Positions 1-8,142 of a stretch of DNA of 64,000 nucleotides are shown here, one piece after another (the first letter of the stretch is position 1; each line of letters begins with the position of its first letter). The DNA is from Cypionkella sp. GTDB lineage: Bacteria > Pseudomonadota > Alphaproteobacteria > Rhodobacterales > Rhodobacteraceae. The notes beneath the pieces were generated by a model, which saw only the letters and a program-made list of their open reading frames with translations, was not told where the DNA came from and made no database searches. Both the position numbers and the translations under genes were made by a program. The DNA is taken from positions 27,471 through 91,470 of the forward strand of contig NZ_JAQGKQ010000066.1 of the NCBI RefSeq assembly GCF_028290025.1, read 5' to 3'.

Positions 1-919
1 AGCCGTTGCTTGTTGAACCGTCAGCCAAAGCAAGTTCTGGCAAGGCCGGACAATCGGCTGCATCAATGCCTTTACGTTTGCAGGTTGAAAGCCGCTTTTT
101 CTCAGCCTTGGCAGCCTCTTTGGCATCCAACTCAGCTTGCTTCATTGCGGCTTCGGCTTGGGCCGCTTCTTGATCAACCAGCATTTGCGCATCGCGTGGC
201 TTGCGGGCGATGTTTTCAGGCGTTTCCGGCACAGCGCGCCCCCAGGCATCGTCCATATAGGGGCCTTCGATCGCAAGGCTCTCTTCAAGCGAACGTACTT
301 TAACCCGTGTGCCGAGGTCGATCCGATCATAAAGATCAATCGCGTCTTGGTTGAACAGGCGTATGCAGCCTGCCGAGGTTGCATGACCAATCGTCTCATT
401 CTGAATCGTACCGTGAATACGGAACATCGAGTCGCGACCGCCGCGATACAGATACATCGCCCGCGCACCCAGGGGATTATCAAGACCGCCAGCGCGGCCA
501 CCCGCATATTCTGCGTAAAGGTCAGGCCGAGTGCGGATCATGTTGGCAGTTGGCTGCCACGATGGCCATTTGGCTTTACGCCCTATCACGCCCGAGCCAC
601 GAAATGACAACCCTTCACGCCCAACGGCAATCGCGTACCGCATTGCACGGCCGTTTTCCTGCACCAGATAAAGCTTGCGGGCAAACGTATCTATCACAAT
701 GGTGCCCGGCGCATCATCTGCTGCATAATCTACCTCGGCGCGCGCACGATCAGCCGACAGCAGTTCGGCAGCGACAGGCTCAATATAGAAACCCTCGTCC
801 TCTACACCCTCGTAGCCGGGTACAACCCTTGGGGATGAGTTTTGGGTTTGCGGAGTCCCACAGGCGGCAAGCGCGCTGAGCGACAACACGCCAATGAGGC
901 GAATAATATAGCTGTTCAC
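1..919 (-). CDS. L,D-transpeptidase (YkuD domain) lipoprotein, C-terminus cut by window edge
   Basis: The minus strand is open from a GTG at 917-919 to base 1, about 306 codons without a stop. The N-terminus is a lipoprotein signal peptide ending in the lipobox LAAC (Cys20). A YkuD domain spans about residues 72-210, with the catalytic signature RIHGT (His169) and TSAGCIRLF (Ser182, Cys185, Arg187). Family knowledge: such enzymes form 3-3 peptidoglycan cross-links or attach proteins to peptidoglycan in the periplasm. The tail from about residue 240 is rich in Ala, Glu and Lys and looks coiled-coil. No strong Shine-Dalgarno precedes the GTG, but no better start keeps the signal peptide. The family call is secure; the exact substrate is not known. 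Confidence 0.9.
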   Translation of the reverse strand, partial: MNSYIIRLIGVLSLSALAACGTPQTQNSSPRVVPGYEGVEDEGFYIEPVAAELLSADRARAEVDYAADDAPGTIVIDTFARKLYLVQENGRAMRYAIAVGREGLSFRGSGVIGRKAKWPSWQPTANMIRTRPDLYAEYAGGRAGGLDNPLGARAMYLYRGGRDSMFRIHGTIQNETIGHATSAGCIRLFNQDAIDLYDRIDLGTRVKVRSLEESLAIEGPYMDDAWGRAVPETPENIARKPRDAQMLVDQEAAQAEAAMKQAELDAKEAAKAEKKRLSTCKRKGIDAADCPALPELALADGSTSNG

Positions 920-1089
920 GGGGCAGAGACTCGGCTGTGAGGAAAATTATCTTTGCACCTAGAGCCTGCTGTTTGCATTCCGTCAAGCCCCGCGAAATGA
1001 TTGAAAATGGAAAACCCGGTGAATCTGCCAATGCGCGCTGATTCTTTCGCGACCGAAGGCAATTTTCGAGCGCCGATGTGCGTTTGACT

Positions 1090-1113
1090 GGGAATCATTT
1101 CTCAAACATTCCC
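1090..1113. promoter_or_regulatory. Inverted repeat upstream of small stress membrane protein gene
   Basis: GGGAAT (1090-1095) and ATTCCC (1108-1113) form a six-base inverted repeat with a 12-base spacer in the 268-base gap between the divergent transpeptidase and the gene at 1188. It lies about 75 bases upstream of that start and could be an operator. The rest of the gap shows nothing I can name. No matching regulator is encoded nearby. Confidence 0.25.
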
Positions 1114-1187
1114 CATAGCATTTGCCGAGAATAAGTTATCCTGTGCGCGCACCTCGCGCATTGCGATGGCTTATAAAGGAAAAGAAC

Positions 1188-1442
1188 ATGGGACTTGAAA
1201 GTCTGTTGATCGCTTTGCTGATTGGTGCCGTTGCAGGCTGGCTTGCGGGACAAATCGTGTCGGGCTTCGGTTATGGCATACTTGGCAATATCGTGATTGG
1301 CATCGTCGGTGCGTTCATCGCCAGCGCAATTCTGCCACGTGTCGGCCTCGGCTTCGGTGGTGGCATCCTCGCCGCAATCGTTCACGCAACCATCGGTGCA
1401 GTGATCTTGCTGTTCGTGATCAAGCTGGTCAAACGCGCTTAA
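1188..1442 (+). CDS. GlsB/YeaQ/YmgE family stress-response membrane protein
   Basis: This is an 84-residue, very hydrophobic and glycine-rich protein with three membrane segments (about residues 3-22, 27-48 and 56-78), typical of the transglycosylase-associated YeaQ/YmgE family (usual length 80-90). The pattern GAVAGWLAGQIVSGFGYG is characteristic. The family sits in the inner membrane and is often induced by stress; its molecular function is unknown. The start at 1188 follows an AAAGGA ribosome binding site at 1175-1180. An upstream in-frame start at 1122 has no such site and would add a non-family extension. It is a single-gene unit ending in a hairpin terminator. Confidence 0.88.
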   Translation: MGLESLLIALLIGAVAGWLAGQIVSGFGYGILGNIVIGIVGAFIASAILPRVGLGFGGGILAAIVHATIGAVILLFVIKLVKRA

Positions 1443-1455
1443 ACGGCCATCGATC

Positions 1456-1490
1456 AAAAGGGCCGGGAGTATTCTTCCGGCCCTTTCCTT
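1456..1490. terminator. Bidirectional rho-independent terminator
   Basis: The stem AGGGCCGG (1459-1466) pairs with CCGGCCCT (1477-1484), with a T-rich tract after it on the plus strand and an A-rich tract before it. It lies between the convergent genes ending at 1442 and 1491 and can serve both. Confidence 0.85.
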
Positions 1491-2699
1491 TTATCCAACG
1501 ACGTTAAAGGGGGGTCCGTAGGGAAATTTGGTAATATCCTCATTGCCGTCTTCAGTGATGAAAAGAATATCATGCTCGCGGTAACCGCCAGCACCCGGTT
1601 GTCCCGCAGGGATCGTCAACATCGGCTCCATGCTGATCACCATGCCGGGCTCCAGCACCGTGTCGATGTCTTCGCGCAACTCCAACCCCGCCTCGCGACC
1701 ATAATAATGGCTGAGCACGCCGAACGAGTGGCCGTAGCCAAAGGTGCGATATTGCAGCACCTGATGTTCTTCAAAGAAGGTGTTCAACTTGGCCGTCACC
1801 TCAGCGCAGGATGCCCCCGGTTTTAGCAGGCTCATCCCCAACTCATGGGCGGCGATGTTGATTTCCCAGATCCGCAGGCTGGCAGGATCAACTTCTTTCA
1901 CAAACATCGTGCGTTCCAAGGCGGTGTAATAGCCTGAAATCATCGGGAATGTGTTCAGGCTAAGAATGTCACCGCTTTTCAGCTTGCGGCTGGTCACCGG
2001 GTTATGCGCGCCATCGGTGTTGATGCCGGATTGGAACCATACCCAAGTGTCGCGGAATTCTGCGTCGGGAAACCGCTTGGCGATCTCAAGTTCCATCGCA
2101 TCCCGGCCCGCCATGGCGATGTCAATCTCACGTGCGCCCGCGCGCACAGCCTCACGGATGGCAAAGCCGCCGACATCCGCCACCCCAGCGCCTTGCCGGA
2201 TCAGATCCAGCTCGGCTCGCGATTTCATCATCCGCTGCTCCATCGTGCCGCGCGAAATATCAATACCGCGCTTGGGCTTAAGGAAATGGCTCAGCTTTTC
2301 CGATTGCACCAGAGTCAGATGATCGGCCTCGCAGCCAATCGCGCGGCCTTCCCCCGTCACCGACAAAATAGCGCGCCAGTAATTGTCACGCTGCCAATCC
2401 GTATAAGTGATGTTGTCCCCGTACGAACGCCGCCATGGCTGACCCGCATCAATCCCCGCCGAAATGGTCACATTCTGCGTCGGCGTAACAACCAGCCCAT
2501 ACGGGCGGCCAAACGAGCAATAGAGAAACCCCGAATAATAGGCGATGTTATGCATCGAAGTGAACACGCAGGCATCAACCCCATGCACCTCCATCAGATC
2601 GCGTAATCCGGCGAGTCGCGCCTCATATTCTTCGGCGGCAAACGGCAAAACCCGGTCGCCTTGGTGAAAACGATATTGCTCTGGACGTTCCGTCATCAT
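1491..2699 (-). CDS. Creatinase (creatine amidinohydrolase, M24 fold)
   Basis: A 402-residue pita-bread (M24/creatinase) protein that hydrolyses creatine to sarcosine and urea in the cytoplasm. It resembles Pseudomonas putida creatinase along its whole length, including FLYCSFGRPY, DTWVWFQSGINTDGAHNPVT and a nearly identical C-terminal third. The catalytic residues His232, Glu262 and Glu358 fall at the same numbers as in the Pseudomonas enzyme. Two start codons lie in tandem; the second (2696) is better spaced from a GAGG ribosome binding site. The related DMSP lyase DddP also has the M24 fold, but the creatinase-specific motifs argue against it. No creatininase or sarcosine oxidase genes are adjacent. 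Confidence 0.9.
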   Translation of the reverse strand: MMTERPEQYRFHQGDRVLPFAAEEYEARLAGLRDLMEVHGVDACVFTSMHNIAYYSGFLYCSFGRPYGLVVTPTQNVTISAGIDAGQPWRRSYGDNITYTDWQRDNYWRAILSVTGEGRAIGCEADHLTLVQSEKLSHFLKPKRGIDISRGTMEQRMMKSRAELDLIRQGAGVADVGGFAIREAVRAGAREIDIAMAGRDAMELEIAKRFPDAEFRDTWVWFQSGINTDGAHNPVTSRKLKSGDILSLNTFPMISGYYTALERTMFVKEVDPASLRIWEINIAAHELGMSLLKPGASCAEVTAKLNTFFEEHQVLQYRTFGYGHSFGVLSHYYGREAGLELREDIDTVLEPGMVISMEPMLTIPAGQPGAGGYREHDILFITEDGNEDITKFPYGPPFNVVG

Positions 2700-2803
2700 C
2701 AGACCTCATGTTTGGGGTCTGAGATCTGCGTCCCGGAACCCCGAAAGGTCCCGGCGTGCAGGACGAAAGCAGGTTTCCCCGCAAGCGATGGGGCTTTCCC
2801 CCT

Positions 2804-2822
2804 GTGGTGACGCCATCACCAC
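2804..2822. promoter_or_regulatory. Candidate operator upstream of creatinase gene
   Basis: GTGGTGA (2804-2810) and TCACCAC (2816-2822) form a perfect seven-base inverted repeat with a five-base spacer, about 105 bases upstream of the creatinase start. Its size and symmetry suit a dimeric repressor site. Nothing else in the 185-base gap reads as a gene. Confidence 0.3.
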
Positions 2823-2844
2823 GGCTCGGCCCCCAGACTATGTC

Positions 2845-2871
2845 CCGCAGGCTTGCTTGGCAAGCCTGCGG
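2845..2871. terminator. Strong hairpin after the glutathione transferase gene
   Basis: An 11-base perfect stem (CCGCAGGCTTG, 2845-2855, with its complement at 2861-2871) with a five-base loop lies just beyond the stop of the minus-strand gene ending at 2885. It lacks a T-tract, so it could be an mRNA 3' end stabiliser rather than a classical terminator. Confidence 0.45.
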
Positions 2872-2884
2872 AGTTCGGTTTGGC

Positions 2885-3733
2885 TTAAACGGCTTTGCCA
2901 GCAAAATCCTCGGCGCTATGCCGCTCCGGCACTTGCTCGGCTTCATCACCCCAATTTTTGTTGACGATCCGCCCGCGTTTTACGCCCGGCCGCGCATCAA
3001 TCTTCTCAGCCCAAGCCATCAGGTGTTTATAGCTTGTCACATCCAGAAATTCGGCTGCATTATAGGCGCGACCAAGCACCAAGCCGCCATACCAAGGCCA
3101 AATCGCCATGTCAGCGATAGAATATTCCGAGCCGGCCACATAGGCACTCTCAGCCAGCTGGCCATCCAGCACATCAAGCTGGCGCTTTGTTTCCATCGCA
3201 TAGCGGTTGATCGGATATTCAAACTTTTCAGGTGCATAGGCGTAGAAATGGCCAAAGCCGCCGCCCACAAACGGAGCCGAACCCATTTGCCAGAACAGCC
3301 AGTTCAACACCTCTGTCCGCGCCGCACCGCTGGCGGGCAGAAACGCACCAAACTTATCCGCCAAATGCACCAACATCGAACCGGATTCGAACAAACGCAC
3401 AGGTTCGGGCCCGGTCAAGTCTAGCAAGGCAGGGATTTTTGAGTTCGGATTGACCCCGACAAAGCCCGACCCAAACTGGTCGCCCTTGCTGATATTGATC
3501 AGCCAAGCATCATATTCGGCAGCATGACCCGCCGCCAACAACTCTTCAAACATGATGGAGACTTTTTGGCCGTTCGGCGTCGCCAACGAGTAAAGCTGGA
3601 AACCGTGTTTGCCACGCGACAGTTCTTTTTCATGCGTCGGCCCAGCAATCGGGCGGTTGATATTGGCGAACTGACCGCCGTTGGCAGCGTCCCAAGTCCA
3701 GACCTTCGGCGGAACATATGGTGAGGTCGTCAT
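2885..3733 (-). CDS. yghU: YghU-type glutathione S-transferase (disulfide-bond reductase)
   Basis: This 282-residue protein matches the Nu-class glutathione transferase YghU closely: N-terminal VWTWDAANGGQFANINRP, then GPTHEKELSRGKHGFQLYS, a thioredoxin-like domain (about 45-130) with the NPNSKIPAL glutathione site, and a helical C-terminal domain ending in the typical ERHSAEDF. YghU enzymes reduce small disulfides with two bound glutathiones and have weak transferase activity. The start at 3733 follows an AAGGA site. The longer reading frame to 3817 has no homology to YghU and was rejected. It is transcribed towards creatinase but separated by 185 bases and a hairpin. Confidence 0.9.
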   Translation of the reverse strand: MTTSPYVPPKVWTWDAANGGQFANINRPIAGPTHEKELSRGKHGFQLYSLATPNGQKVSIMFEELLAAGHAAEYDAWLINISKGDQFGSGFVGVNPNSKIPALLDLTGPEPVRLFESGSMLVHLADKFGAFLPASGAARTEVLNWLFWQMGSAPFVGGGFGHFYAYAPEKFEYPINRYAMETKRQLDVLDGQLAESAYVAGSEYSIADMAIWPWYGGLVLGRAYNAAEFLDVTSYKHLMAWAEKIDARPGVKRGRIVNKNWGDEAEQVPERHSAEDFAGKAV

Positions 3734-3863
3734 CGCAAATCCTTTTGGGGCGACTTGCCCCGGGGAGCCGAAGGTAAGCATAATTCCGCCTTGCGGCAAT
3801 GCCCCGCGCTTGCACAAAAAACCACAGCCCCCATCTCAAATGTGCACAACAATGGAGAGATGC

Positions 3864-4190
3864 ATGCAGTGTCCTGTGGACGGTGAGACTTTGGTGATGG
3901 CCGATCGTAGCGGCGTCGAGATAGACTATTGCCCGAAATGCCGAGGTGTGTGGCTGGATCGAGGCGAGTTAGACAAGATCATCGACCGCGCAGCCGCGGC
4001 CCCCGAGGCAGCCCCAGTACGGCGTGAGCCAGCGCCCCGCGATGCCGCCCCAGTTTACCAGCCAGAACCGCAGCGCCAAGTGCCGCGAGACGACGAGCGT
4101 CGGCGTTATGATCATGACGACGATGACGACCGCTATCGCGGCAAGAAAAAACGCCGCGAAGGCTTTTTGAGCGACCTGTTCGACTTTTAA
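3864..4190 (+). CDS. Zinc-ribbon (zf-TFIIB) small protein
   Basis: A 108-residue protein with an N-terminal zf-TFIIB ribbon (residues 1-42: MQCPVDGETL, then YCPKCRGVWLDRGELDKII). One expected cysteine of the first pair is Asp6 (CPVD instead of CPxC), a variant I recall as common in this subfamily. The rest is a charged Pro/Arg/Asp-rich linker with a run of five aspartates, and the hydrophobic end FLSDLFDF. Function is unknown. Three in-frame ATGs occur (3840, 3852, 3864); the last is placed best after GGAGAG and starts at the ribbon. Confidence 0.8.
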   Translation: MQCPVDGETLVMADRSGVEIDYCPKCRGVWLDRGELDKIIDRAAAAPEAAPVRREPAPRDAAPVYQPEPQRQVPRDDERRRYDHDDDDDRYRGKKKRREGFLSDLFDF

Positions 4191-4227
4191 TTTCCGCGCC
4201 TTCTGAGGCGATTCGGGCAGGGTCACG

Positions 4228-4701
4228 TTATTCCGCGAGCTGAAGTGCTGCGGAATTGCGGAAGGATGAATACGGCCAAGCCTCTGGCGTATCGACCAGA
4301 CCATGGCGAACCGGGTCCATCTGGCAACTGCGCATATGCAGCGCCATGTCGGCAGCATCGCTAATTCGGTGCTGCCAAAAACCGCGTTGCCAAACGCCCT
4401 GCGACGTTTGACTACCACGGGCTGTTCGAGCCGAAAGCGGCAAACTTGCGGAAAACCGCGCTTTGATCAGCCTCCAGCGGCCCACGACGTCAATATCCCC
4501 GACGGGCAGGGTCCAAATCGCATGTAAATGATCAGGCATGACCACCCAAGCCGCAATTTCAAATGGCCGCTCTGTCCGCGTCACCCGTACGGCTTGGCGC
4601 AGGCGCTCCACTTCCAGCACCAGCAAATCGTCCCCCGCGCGACTGAGGGCTACGGTGAAGTAGATGGCTTCTACGGCGGGAGGATGGCTGTGATATGTCA
4701 T
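4228..4701 (-). CDS. REP-associated tyrosine transposase (RAYT), catalytic Tyr replaced
   Basis: A 157-residue protein of the IS200-like RAYT family, close to E. coli RayT over the core: RPFEIAAWVVMPDHLHAIWT carries the HUH metal motif (His58, His60), followed by W..IK.RF and FWQHRI. RAYTs bind and cleave REP palindromes as single strands with a tyrosine nucleophile. In the E. coli protein that tyrosine lies in DYIYINPVKHG; here the aligned stretch is RSCQMDPVRHG, with Ser125 in its place and Asp129 for Asn. The protein is therefore probably unable to cleave, or is domesticated. A GTG at 4722 is an alternative start. No terminal repeats flank the gene. Confidence 0.85.
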   Translation of the reverse strand: MTYHSHPPAVEAIYFTVALSRAGDDLLVLEVERLRQAVRVTRTERPFEIAAWVVMPDHLHAIWTLPVGDIDVVGRWRLIKARFSASLPLSARTARGSQTSQGVWQRGFWQHRISDAADMALHMRSCQMDPVRHGLVDTPEAWPYSSFRNSAALQLAE

Positions 4702-4773
4702 GCAGCCAGCCTGCCATATCACTGGTTAAGATTGCGTTACCGCGTCCGTGCCTCAAGGTCAGATACGTCAGTT

Positions 4774-5475
4774 TTAAACGGACCGCGTGATCCCGCCATC
4801 CACTCGCAGATTCTGCCCAGTGATATAGCCCGCTGCATCCGAGGCCAAAAAGCTGACGGTACCCGCGATCTCTTCTACGCGGCCATAACGGCCCATTGGA
4901 ATCCGCGCGCGGAATTCTTCCTTCTCTGGCAACGAGTTGATAAAACCCGGCAAAAGGTTGTTAATGCGAATGCCTTGCGGTGCGTATTTGTCAGCGTAAA
5001 GCTTTGTAAAGGCAGACAAACCGACACGCGCTACACCACTGGTCGGAAATGCCGGATCGGGTTCAAAAGTCGCAAATGTCGTGATGTTGATGATCGAGCC
5101 ACCCGTGCCCTGCGCTTCAAAAATCGGAGTCACCAACCGGATCGGGCGCACAGCGGACAGAAAATAAATGTCGATGCCCTGATGCCAGCCCTCATCCGTG
5201 ATGTCCAAAAGCGCCGCCCGTGGCCCATGCCCGGCCGAGTTCACCAGCACGTCAATGCGGCCAAACTTCGCCATCGTGGCGTCAATCAGGCGCTTCACAT
5301 CATCGTTGTTCTGATTCGATCCCGTGACTCCGACGCCGCCAAATTCGGCAGCCAAAGCCTCACCCTTGCCGGACGAAGACAAGATCGCCACCGCAAAGCC
5401 ATCAGCCGCCAAACGCCGTGCCGCTGCCGCTCCCATGCCAGAGCCGCCCGCTGCAATCACCGCAACCTTTTGCAT
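4774..5475 (-). CDS. SDR-family oxidoreductase lacking the YxxxK catalytic pair
   Basis: This 233-residue Rossmann protein has the classical SDR outline: a glycine-rich AAGGSGMG (8-15), an NSAG motif (79-82), and a C-terminal GYITGQNLRVDGG. Where classical SDRs have YSASK it reads SGVAR (Ser146...Arg150), so the catalytic Tyr and Lys are both missing and the Ser region reads ITTFATFEP. It may bind a nucleotide without normal dehydrogenase chemistry. The start at 5475 is chosen over 5487 because GGAGG lies five bases before it. It follows moaE on the same strand after an 83-base gap, so co-transcription is possible but unproven. The natural substrate is unknown. Confidence 0.85.
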   Translation of the reverse strand: MQKVAVIAAGGSGMGAAAARRLAADGFAVAILSSSGKGEALAAEFGGVGVTGSNQNNDDVKRLIDATMAKFGRIDVLVNSAGHGPRAALLDITDEGWHQGIDIYFLSAVRPIRLVTPIFEAQGTGGSIINITTFATFEPDPAFPTSGVARVGLSAFTKLYADKYAPQGIRINNLLPGFINSLPEKEEFRARIPMGRYGRVEEIAGTVSFLASDAAGYITGQNLRVDGGITRSV

Positions 5476-5558
5476 TTTCGCCTCCATCTATGATTGGCCG
5501 GAAGCTGACACGCTCCCATGCCAAACACCACCCGCATTTGTCTGGCGTAGTGTTGGGG

Positions 5559-5999
5559 CTACCAGCGATTGAGCGCCGCTTCGTCCTCATCCCGGGCCGC
5601 AACCCATTCAGCACCATCCGTCGACAGCTCTTTCTTCCAGAAAGGCGCGCGTGATTTCAGGTAATCCATCAAAAACTCAGCTGCAGCAAAAGCTTCGGCC
5701 CGGTGCCGCGCGGCAGTCGCGACCATCATAATCGCCTCTCCGCCCGCCAAAAGGCCGTGCCGGTGCACCACCAAAGCATCGATCAATGACCAGCGCAGCA
5801 TGGCTTGCTCGACCATGCCCGAAATCGCCTTTTCGGTCATCCCCGGATAATGCTCAATCTCCATAGCCGCCAATGTGCCGCCATTGTCGCGCACCAATCC
5901 GGTGAAGGTGACAACCGCCCCCGCCCCACCGACCTGCGCCGCAAAGGCGTTCGAAAGCGCGCCCAGATCAAACGGCTCGGCTTGAACCGTCACCTGCAT
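5559..5999 (-). CDS. moaE: Molybdopterin synthase catalytic (large) subunit MoaE
   Basis: A 146-residue MoaE: with MoaD it adds two sulfurs to cyclic pyranopterin monophosphate to make molybdopterin. Visible family features include VTFTGLVRDNGG near the start, the HRHG segment after the central helix, and the lysine-bearing SRAPFWKKE near the C-terminus that receives the MoaD tail. The ATG at 5999 overlaps the moaD stop region almost exactly (TGAGATG), the usual coupling of moaD and moaE. A GTG at 6008 inside moaD is a weaker alternative. It is part of the pgsA-moaD-moaE transcription unit. Confidence 0.95.
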   Translation of the reverse strand: MQVTVQAEPFDLGALSNAFAAQVGGAGAVVTFTGLVRDNGGTLAAMEIEHYPGMTEKAISGMVEQAMLRWSLIDALVVHRHGLLAGGEAIMMVATAARHRAEAFAAAEFLMDYLKSRAPFWKKELSTDGAEWVAARDEDEAALNRW

Positions 6000-6000
6000 C

Positions 6001-6249
6001 TCAACCACCCGTCATCGGAGGAAAGAACGCAACCTCGCGCACCCCGGCCAAGGGCGCGTCAAAGCTAGACAGTTCCTGATCCAGCGCCACTCTCAACGAG
6101 GCAAGGTCACCGAATGCCCACGCGTAACGTTCTTCGCGTGCCTTCAACTCGGCGATCAAATCCATCACCGTAGCCGCCTGCGTATCCAGCTTTTCGCGCG
6201 GAACACCGATCCGCTCGCGCACCCAAGCGAAATACAGCACGTCGATCAT
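6001..6249 (-). CDS. moaD: Molybdopterin synthase sulfur carrier (small) subunit MoaD
   Basis: An 82-residue ubiquitin-fold protein that ends in the essential Gly-Gly (FFPPMTGG), which is adenylated and thiocarboxylated to carry sulfur to MoaE. Length and C-terminus are standard. The start overlaps the pgsA stop by four bases (ATGA), and moaE begins directly after, so the three genes should be translated from one mRNA. Confidence 0.95.
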   Translation of the reverse strand: MIDVLYFAWVRERIGVPREKLDTQAATVMDLIAELKAREERYAWAFGDLASLRVALDQELSSFDAPLAGVREVAFFPPMTGG

Positions 6250-6911
6250 TTGTCTTCTCGCAAGAACGGCAGCGCTTTGCGGAAATAATCAAGCCCCGTC
6301 ATCGCAGTCAGCAGCGCGGCAACCCACATCAGCACCAGCCCGACGTCGCCGGCAAGACTGGCACAATCGCGCTTGCCACAGGCCCGGATAGGGTCAGCCA
6401 AACCTTGCGATACCGCGTCAGCATATTGCGCAGGCGTCATGCCCTGCATCGCGACACCGTTGAGGTATTCCAACCCGGTGCCCAAAAACAAAACCGCAAT
6501 CGCCACCATTTGCGCTGTGGTTTTCCACTTTGCCAACTTGGTGACCTTCAAAAGCCCGGCCTTCGCGCCCAAAAACTCCCGGAGGCCCGATACGAAAACT
6601 TCGCGGAACAAGATCACCGTGGCAGGCAGGATCAGCCAAGCGTTCATGCCGGAATAACCGGTCAGCACCATGATCGCGATCACCACCATCGCCTTGTCGG
6701 CAATCGGGTCCAGCATAGTGCCGAACTTACTCTCTTGCTTCCATAGCCGCGCAAGGTAACCATCAAACCAATCTGTGATTGCGGCGCCGACAAACAGCGT
6801 TAGCGCGAACCAATCCGCCCAAGGTCGCTGGAAATACAGGAACATCAGCGCCACACCGGGGGCCGCGAACAGGCGCATAACAGTAAGTGTGTTTGGGATC
6901 GACCATTTCAT
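6246..6911 (-). CDS. pgsA: CDP-diacylglycerol-glycerol-3-phosphate 3-phosphatidyltransferase
   Basis: A 221-residue polytopic membrane enzyme that makes phosphatidylglycerol phosphate, the precursor of phosphatidylglycerol. The CDP-alcohol phosphotransferase motif is complete: DWFDGYLAR followed by G(3x)D(3x)D in FGTMLDPIADK (about residues 46-72). Several hydrophobic segments follow. An insertion of about 40 residues near 150-190, with cysteines in ACGKRDCAS, is unusual for the family but plausible for this lineage. It heads the moaD-moaE unit with a four-base overlap; no functional link to molybdopterin synthesis is known. Confidence 0.93.
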   Translation of the reverse strand: MKWSIPNTLTVMRLFAAPGVALMFLYFQRPWADWFALTLFVGAAITDWFDGYLARLWKQESKFGTMLDPIADKAMVVIAIMVLTGYSGMNAWLILPATVILFREVFVSGLREFLGAKAGLLKVTKLAKWKTTAQMVAIAVLFLGTGLEYLNGVAMQGMTPAQYADAVSQGLADPIRACGKRDCASLAGDVGLVLMWVAALLTAMTGLDYFRKALPFLREDK

Positions 6912-7003
6912 AAATGAAGTCGTAGCCCAAGTCGCCCCTCGGGGGGAAGCTGCAATTCTGACCTAAGTGGGCGAAACCTACGCCATAACGGCATTGCAAT
7001 CCC

Positions 7004-8041
7004 TCATTCCGGCACCGGAGCCCAGATCGCATCATCAATTCTTGGTGCCCCCGTCGCGAGCATCACCACGCGGTCAAACCCCATCGCAATTCCGCTGGAC
7101 GCAGGCATAATCGCCAATGCCTGCAGGAAATCTTCGTCGAGCGGATACCGCTCGCCATAAACCCGCGCCTTCTCATCCATCTCTAGGTGAAAGCGACGGC
7201 GCTGTTCATCGGGGTTGGTCAACTCACCAAAACCATTGGCGAGTTCTACCCCGCAGGCATAGACCTCGAACCGCTCCGCCACGCGGGCATCACCGGGGTG
7301 CTTGCGCGCCAAAGCCGCCTCGGCGCTGGGGTATTCATCCAAAATGGTGATACGGCCCATACCAAGATGCGGCTCGACCAACTCTCCCAACACGCGGCTT
7401 AGCATATCCGGCCACGTATCATCCGCAGCCACCCGCAGCCCGATCCGCGTCAACTCTGCGGCCAGCACCACAGCGTCCGGCTCACCATCCGGTCTGATGG
7501 AGGCCAGCAAGTCCACCCCAGCATAGCGTGAGAATGCGTCTGCTACCGACAACCGCTCGGGTTCCGCAAAAGGATCGCAAACCTTACCGCGAAACCGCAG
7601 CGTTGCTGATCCCGCCACCTTAGCCGCCAACCGACAAAATGCCACCGCGTCGGCCATCAGCACTTCATAGCTCTCACCGACCCGATACCACTCCAACATG
7701 GTAAACTCTGGCGAATGCAGCGCCCCGCGCTCTCGGTTGCGGTAGACATGCGCGAAAGCTGCGATCCGCCGCTCTCCCGCCGCCAACAACTTCTTCATCG
7801 CAAATTCAGGCGACGTGTGCAGATACATTGCCCGCCCCACGCCGTCATTGCCGATAGCTTCCGTCATAAATCCGTGCAGATGCGCCTCATTGCCCGGCGA
7901 GATCGCCAGCGCCGAGGGGTCGACCTCGATAAACTCGCGCTCCGCCAGCCAGACCCGCATCGCCGCCTGAATCCGATTACGCGCAAGCAAAATCTGGCGC
8001 CGATCGGCATGCCGCGCTGGTGTCCACCACGGCTGATCCAT
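7004..8041 (-). CDS. epmA: EF-P-(beta)-lysine ligase EpmA (PoxA/GenX)
   Basis: A 345-residue class II lysyl-tRNA-synthetase-like protein without the anticodon-binding domain, as expected for EpmA, which attaches lysine to elongation factor P. Class II motifs are clear: motif 2 region [20 protein letters not shown] type sequence (about 110-130), [16 protein letters not shown], and motif 3 [16 protein letters not shown]. It is divergent from efp across 101 bases, which fits its substrate. The start is uncertain: ATGs at 8041 and 8056 lack good ribosome binding sites, and the shorter fits the family. No epmB is in the window. Confidence 0.92.
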   Translation of the reverse strand: MDQPWWTPARHADRRQILLARNRIQAAMRVWLAEREFIEVDPSALAISPGNEAHLHGFMTEAIGNDGVGRAMYLHTSPEFAMKKLLAAGERRIAAFAHVYRNRERGALHSPEFTMLEWYRVGESYEVLMADAVAFCRLAAKVAGSATLRFRGKVCDPFAEPERLSVADAFSRYAGVDLLASIRPDGEPDAVVLAAELTRIGLRVAADDTWPDMLSRVLGELVEPHLGMGRITILDEYPSAEAALARKHPGDARVAERFEVYACGVELANGFGELTNPDEQRRRFHLEMDEKARVYGERYPLDEDFLQALAIMPASSGIAMGFDRVVMLATGAPRIDDAIWAPVPE

Positions 8042-8142
8042 ATTTTTGGCTTTCATCTGGAGATTTCCGATCAAATGGGCTACAGCCTGCCCGATATGCG
8101 GCCCCCTTACCCTTGGGGCCGCCCAAGAACAAGGAATCTGAC

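Noticed and set aside
1491..2699. Reading the M24 protein as the DMSP lyase DddP
   Set aside because: DddP shares the fold, but this sequence matches creatinase throughout, including His232, Glu262 and Glu358 and the creatinase-specific C-terminal third.
3734..3817. Extended start of the YghU-like gene
   Set aside because: The added residues have no match to YghU, while the ATG at 3733 has a good ribosome binding site and the family N-terminus.
5559..6911. Treating moaDE and mobAB as one cofactor island
   Set aside because: They are almost 30 kb apart and each sits in an ordinary operon; the shared window is probably coincidence.
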